The position numbers and the translations under genes are program-made. This document shows, piece after piece, positions 60,415 to 64,000 of a stretch of DNA of 64,000 nt. Source of the DNA: an uncultured Acetatifactor sp. (GTDB lineage Bacteria; Bacillota; Clostridia; Lachnospirales; Lachnospiraceae); NCBI GenBank assembly GCA_949840885.1, contig CATKYJ010000022.1, positions 1 through 64,000 on the forward strand. Direction: 5' to 3'. Within the stretch, counting starts at the first letter, position 1. Each line of letters opens with the position of its first letter. A model generated the notes under the pieces. It saw only the letters and a list, made by a program, of their open reading frames with translations, did no database searches and was not told the origin of the DNA.

Positions 60415-60438
60415 GCTGTCATTTTCATCTGTTATACT
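60405..60438 (+). promoter_or_regulatory. ABC transporter promoter with response regulator box
   Basis: CAGTCACT (60405-60412) and CTGTCATT (60416-60423), 11 bases apart, then 9 bases and TATACT (60433-60438). Spacing is identical to the box before the response regulator gene. It overlaps the end of the kinase gene. Confidence 0.6.
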
Positions 60439-60543
60439 GGACATATGGGACGTCAAACCTGTACCAGGCTACCGGGGACGAACCCAAATTCATACTGACG
60501 TTCGCTGAAACTTGCCATGAATGCTCTTCTTCATTGTGTCCCG

Positions 60544-60595
60544 ACTCACGAGCGGGATTCCCGGGGCATCGTGGCCAACTTCATCGCTCGTGAGT
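60544..60595 (+). other. leader hairpin before the ABC transporter genes
   Basis: 11-bp perfect arms ACTCACGAGCG/CGCTCGTGAGT with a 30-base loop, ending 10 bases before the ribosome binding site. Possibly limits translation or guards the 5' end; the leader is about 170 bases. Confidence 0.45.
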
Positions 60596-60615
60596 ATAAG
60601 ACAGGAGAGAATAAA

Positions 60616-61296
60616 ATGGAAATTTTAAAATGTAAAGGCGTCCGCAAGGTTTACGGTCAGCAGGGCAATCAGGTGACAGCCTTAGGCGGCATTGACCTGA
60701 CTGTGGACAAAGGGGAATTTGTGGCCATCATCGGAGCCTCCGGTTCCGGAAAATCCACCCTTCTGCACATCCTGGGCAGCGTGGACAAGCCCACGGAGGG
60801 GAGCGTGGTCATAGACGGCACAGACCTCTCCGGGCTCAGTCCCACCCAGGCCGCGATCTTCCGGCGCAGAAAGGTGGGGCTGGTGTACCAGTTCTACAAT
60901 CTGATTCCCACCCTTACCGTGCGGAAGAATATCCTGATGCCCCTGGCTCTGGACAAGAAGAAGCCCAATCCGGAATTCTTTGAGAAAGTGGTAAGCTCCC
61001 TGGGGCTCTCCGAAAAGCTTGAGGCCCTGCCAAACCAGCTCTCAGGGGGCCAGCAGCAGAGGGTGGCCATCGCCCGCTCCCTGATCTACCGGCCGGCACT
61101 GCTCCTGGCGGACGAGCCCACGGGGAACCTGGACCAGAAGAATTCCAGGGAGATCATCGATCTGCTGAAGCTCTCCAACCGGAATCTGGAACAGACCATT
61201 GTACTCATCACCCACGATGAAAAGGTGGCTTTGGAGGCAGAGCGCGTCATCACTTTGGAAGACGGTCAAATAGTCAGCGATGAGCGGCGAAAATAA
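60616..61296 (+). CDS. ABC transporter ATP-binding protein (LolD/BceA type)
   Basis: 226 residues from an ATG at 60616 after AGGAGAGAATAAA. Walker [14 protein letters not shown]-loop [10 protein letters not shown], signature [15 protein letters not shown], Walker [13 protein letters not shown], switch His in ITHDEKVA. Partner of the FtsX-type permease gene 20 bases downstream. MacB/BceA-type ATPases power export or sensing of antimicrobial peptides or lipids rather than import. Confidence 0.95.
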   Translation: MEILKCKGVRKVYGQQGNQVTALGGIDLTVDKGEFVAIIGASGSGKSTLLHILGSVDKPTEGSVVIDGTDLSGLSPTQAAIFRRRKVGLVYQFYNLIPTLTVRKNILMPLALDKKKPNPEFFEKVVSSLGLSEKLEALPNQLSGGQQQRVAIARSLIYRPALLLADEPTGNLDQKNSREIIDLLKLSNRNLEQTIVLITHDEKVALEAERVITLEDGQIVSDERRK

Positions 61297-61316
61297 CAGC
61301 CGGGAAAGGAATTCAT

Positions 61317-63542
61317 ATGTGGAAAGAGTATTCGTCAGGTTATATCAAAAACAACCGCTCGTCAGGGTTATCCATTGTGATCGCGGCATTTATTTCCGCC
61401 TTGCTGCTGTCTTTGCTGTGTGTGTTGTTTTACAATGCGTGGAAATATGAAATCGAGAGAATCCAGTTAGAAGAGGGCGGGTGGCACAGCCGCATCACAG
61501 GAGCGCTGGATGGGGAGGCTGTCGAAGCCATCAAAAATTATGCTAACGTAAAGACCGCGGAAGCAGTGCAGACGGAGGAGGAAAGCGGTGAAACCATAGT
61601 CGACATCTGTTTTTACGATGTAAAGTCCGTCATGGAGGATACCCTCCGGATTGCCGCGCTGGCAGGCGTGCCGCCGGAATCGGTGTCTTACCACCACTCG
61701 CTTCTGGCCATGTATCTGATCCGGGATCCCCAAGATACCGCGCCCAGGCTCCTGTTTCCCATGTTCCTGGTAATCCTGGCCCTGGCCTCGTTTTCGCTTA
61801 TCGTCATCATCCACAATTCCTTTGCCGTGACTATGAACGCCAGGATCCACCAGTTCGGCATTTTCTCCAGCATCGGGGCTACGCCGAAGCAGATACGATC
61901 CTGTCTTCTGCAGGAGGCGGCCGCTCTGTGCGCCCTGCCGGTTCTTACGGGAAATATCCTGGGCATCCTGGCTGCCATGGGGCTTCTGGGGCTGTCCAAT
62001 ACCCTGCTGGGCAGCAATGTGCCTGGCCGCCATGAATCGGTTTTCGGATACCATCCCCTGGTTCTGGGACTGACGCTGCTTGTAACAGTGATCACCATTG
62101 TGATCTCCGCCTGGCTCCCCGCCAGGAAGCTAAGCAAGCTCACACCTCTGGAGGCCATTAAAAATACGGACGAGCTGCAGCTAAAGCGCAGGAAGCGATC
62201 CCCCATACTGGGGCTTTTGTTCGGCATGGAAGGGGAACTGGCCGGCAATGCACTGAAAGCCCAGCGAAAGGCTTTGCGGACTGCATCCCTCTCCCTGGTG
62301 CTCTCTTTTCTGGCATTCACCATCATGCAGTGCTTTTTCTGTCTGTCGGAAATCAGCACCGGAGAGTCCTATTTCCAGAGGTACCTGAATGTATGGGATA
62401 TCGCCGTGACGGTAAAGGACACTGCCGTGGATTCTTTTGGGGAGACGGAAAAACTGCAGGGACTTCCCGGGGTGGGCAGCGCCATCGTGTATCAGAGGGC
62501 ATGGGCAAAGAGGCTTGTGACGGAATCGGAAATCAGCCCGGACATGAAAGCTTTCGGCGGCTTCCACACTGAAAAGAGCAATTCTGTCACAGAGGCGGAG
62601 GGTGGTTTTCTGGTAAATGCCCCCCTTGTCATATTGGACGATGCCAGCTTTCTGTCCTACTGTGAACAGATCGGCGCCCCGCCCCGGCTGGACGGAGCGG
62701 TCATTCTGAACCGGATCCGCGACGTGACCAATCCGGACTTCCGGCATCCGGTCTATATGCCTTATCTGAAAGAGGACAGTGCTGCGCAAGATGCCGCCAG
62801 CATTTTAAGACAGGCAGACAATATGGAGATAACCGCCGAAGTACCTGTCCTGTCCTACACCCGGGAGGTGCCGGCCCTACGGGAGGAATATGCGACTCTT
62901 GACTACTATGAATTAGTCCACTTCCTGCCGGTGTCTTTATGGCAGGAAATCAAAGGGCAGATAGGAGGGGCGCAGAGAGATACCTTTATCTGCATTTTAA
63001 GCATGGGAGACTCGCATCCGGCCAGTCTGAATGCTCTGCAAGAGGATGTCAATCGGCTGCTGAGTCCCAATTACGCCATTGAAAGCGAGAACCGCATTCA
63101 GGAACAGGAGGCCAACGACCTGCAGATACAGGGCATTAAGTCTGTCTTCGGCGGCTTCTGTATCCTGCTTGCAGTCATCGGCATCGGCAATGTATTTTCC
63201 AATACCCTGGGCTTCGTGCGCCAGAGGAAACGGGAATTTGCCAGGTATCTGTCCGTGGGGCTGACCCCTGAGGGCATTCGGAAAATGTTTGTGATCGAGG
63301 GCTGTGTCCTTGCATGCCGCCCGGTTCTGCTGACCATTCCCGTGGCAGCTGCCGCCGTCTGGTTCATGCTGCGGGCAAGCTATGTGGCGGCAGGCGAATT
63401 TTTCGCACAGGCGCCGCTTGCACCCATCGCTGTCTTACTGCTGGTCATCTGGGGGACCGTTGGATTTGCCTATTTCCTTGGCTGGCGGCAGATACGCGGT
63501 ATCCGTCTGGCACAGGTCCTGAGGGACGACACCATGATGTAG
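61317..63542 (+). CDS. ABC transporter permease, FtsX/BceB-like
   Basis: 741 residues; ATG at 61317 after GGAAAGGAATTCAT. N-terminal helix (SIVIAAFISALLLSLLCVLF), an FtsX domain (LASFSLIVIIHNSFAVTMNA, RIHQFGIFSSIGATPKQIRS), an extracellular region of about 280 residues (370-600) and a second FtsX domain near the C-terminus (VFGGFCILLAVIGIGNVFSN, REFARYLSVGLTPEGIRKMF). With one ATPase and a divergent-sensor system next to it, it fits a peptide detoxification or envelope-stress transporter. The 10-helix BceB layout is not certain. Confidence 0.9.
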   Translation: MWKEYSSGYIKNNRSSGLSIVIAAFISALLLSLLCVLFYNAWKYEIERIQLEEGGWHSRITGALDGEAVEAIKNYANVKTAEAVQTEEESGETIVDICFYDVKSVMEDTLRIAALAGVPPESVSYHHSLLAMYLIRDPQDTAPRLLFPMFLVILALASFSLIVIIHNSFAVTMNARIHQFGIFSSIGATPKQIRSCLLQEAAALCALPVLTGNILGILAAMGLLGLSNTLLGSNVPGRHESVFGYHPLVLGLTLLVTVITIVISAWLPARKLSKLTPLEAIKNTDELQLKRRKRSPILGLLFGMEGELAGNALKAQRKALRTASLSLVLSFLAFTIMQCFFCLSEISTGESYFQRYLNVWDIAVTVKDTAVDSFGETEKLQGLPGVGSAIVYQRAWAKRLVTESEISPDMKAFGGFHTEKSNSVTEAEGGFLVNAPLVILDDASFLSYCEQIGAPPRLDGAVILNRIRDVTNPDFRHPVYMPYLKEDSAAQDAASILRQADNMEITAEVPVLSYTREVPALREEYATLDYYELVHFLPVSLWQEIKGQIGGAQRDTFICILSMGDSHPASLNALQEDVNRLLSPNYAIESENRIQEQEANDLQIQGIKSVFGGFCILLAVIGIGNVFSNTLGFVRQRKREFARYLSVGLTPEGIRKMFVIEGCVLACRPVLLTIPVAAAAVWFMLRASYVAAGEFFAQAPLAPIAVLLLVIWGTVGFAYFLGWRQIRGIRLAQVLRDDTMM

Positions 63543-63544
63543 CT

Positions 63545-64000
63545 TTAAGGCTGCTGCCTAGCCGTCTTCCAGGGGCCGTTTCGATAAAACCATACGGACA
63601 TGGCCATGCCGATGACCCAGCCCACCGGCCATGCGCTCCAGATGCCGACCACGCCAAGCACCTGCGCCAGCCCCACGGCCAGCGCCACCCGCAGAATCAG
63701 GTCCGTAAAGGTGGCGGCCATGAACTGCCTCATGAGTCCCGCCCCCCGCAGGACGCCGTCCGCCACCAGCTTCACGGACACCACGAAGTAAAACGGGGAG
63801 AGGATGCGCAGGAACTGGATGCCCGTGTTCAATGCCATGTCCGATGGCTCACTCATGAAGCAGCGCACCAGCACGCCTCCAAAGGTCAGGTACAGCAGCA
63901 CAATGGGCACGCACAGAATCCAGACAATCTTCACGCCGGCCCTGAAGCCCTCCCTGATTCTTGGCATGATATTGGCGCCTATGTTCTGGGCCGTATAGCT
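63545..64000 (-). CDS. MATE family efflux protein (5' end outside window)
   Basis: Minus-strand frame open to the window edge; 151 residues of the C-terminal part. Family signature AQNIGANIMPRIREGFRAG at the visible start, then IVLLYLTFGGVLVRCFMSEP and five helices ending YRNGPWKTARQQP. Na+- or H+-coupled drug/toxin export is expected for the family. The usual length is about 450, so two thirds are missing. Its stop is 2 bases from the ABC permease stop; the genes are convergent. Confidence 0.9.
   Translation of the reverse strand, partial: SYTAQNIGANIMPRIREGFRAGVKIVWILCVPIVLLYLTFGGVLVRCFMSEPSDMALNTGIQFLRILSPFYFVVSVKLVADGVLRGAGLMRQFMAATFTDLILRVALAVGLAQVLGVVGIWSAWPVGWVIGMAMSVWFYRNGPWKTARQQP

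Overview
The window looks like a chromosomal segment of a Gram-positive gut Firmicute, most likely a GC-rich Lachnospiraceae member. The basis is strong AGGAGG-type ribosome binding sites before almost every gene, LplB/LplC/lipoprotein sugar importers paired with YesM/YesN-type two-component systems, an FMN riboswitch before an ECF transporter S component, and lipobox (LxAC) secreted proteins. The genus cannot be told from the sequence alone. No rRNA, tRNA, CRISPR array or insertion sequence was seen.

Layout. 1-558: 3' part of a KtrA/TrkA potassium-channel subunit. 704-1732: a DUF2961/GH172-type glycoside hydrolase. 1830-12210 (minus): a ten-gene Mrp/Mbh-type cation/proton antiporter operon with four NuoL/NuoM/MrpD-like subunits and an MbhE-MbhF fusion, but no hydrogenase or dehydrogenase module. 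12474-15632: an FMN-riboswitch-controlled riboflavin transporter gene flanked by two copies of an intergenic repeat, then YbaK, a small membrane protein and a cytidylate-kinase-like protein.

15829-27939 is glycan cluster 1. A sugar ABC importer, GH88, GH105, an unrecognised 596-residue alpha-toroid-type protein and a lactonase lie on the minus strand. The YesN/YesM regulators are divergent. 29014-46333 is glycan cluster 2, with the same plan: ABC importer, a 961-residue putative glycosidase, a GNAT_C protein, two Gfo/Idh/MocA oxidoreductases, a TIM-barrel isomerase and a beta-helix lipoprotein on the minus strand, and YesN/YesM divergent. A C39-type peptidase gene sits between the clusters. 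Both clusters have a strong hairpin just after the binding-protein gene.

46385-58234 is a mixed region: an Fe-S aldo/keto reductase, a frameshifted XRE regulator, an SDR plus DUF3784 pair, an M29 peptidase/ArsR-DUF2087 operon under a 15-bp-arm palindrome, a Fur-type regulator with a heavy-metal exporter under a 21-bp-arm palindrome, carbonic anhydrase, a GH13 amylase with a repeat linker and an unusual hairpin-array leader, and an Rpn-type nuclease/transposase. 58559-63542 is an OmpR/HK two-component system plus an ABC transporter of the peptide-resistance type; both promoters share the same direct-repeat box. The window ends inside a MATE efflux gene.

The most notable items are the four-antiporter Mrp/Mbh module with an 11-residue tandem-repeat insert in one subunit, the riboswitch with a hairpin inserted in a conserved loop, the tandem mini-hairpin leader of the amylase gene, the candidate new polysaccharide-active enzyme at 16974-18764, and the shared response-regulator boxes at 58484 and 60405.
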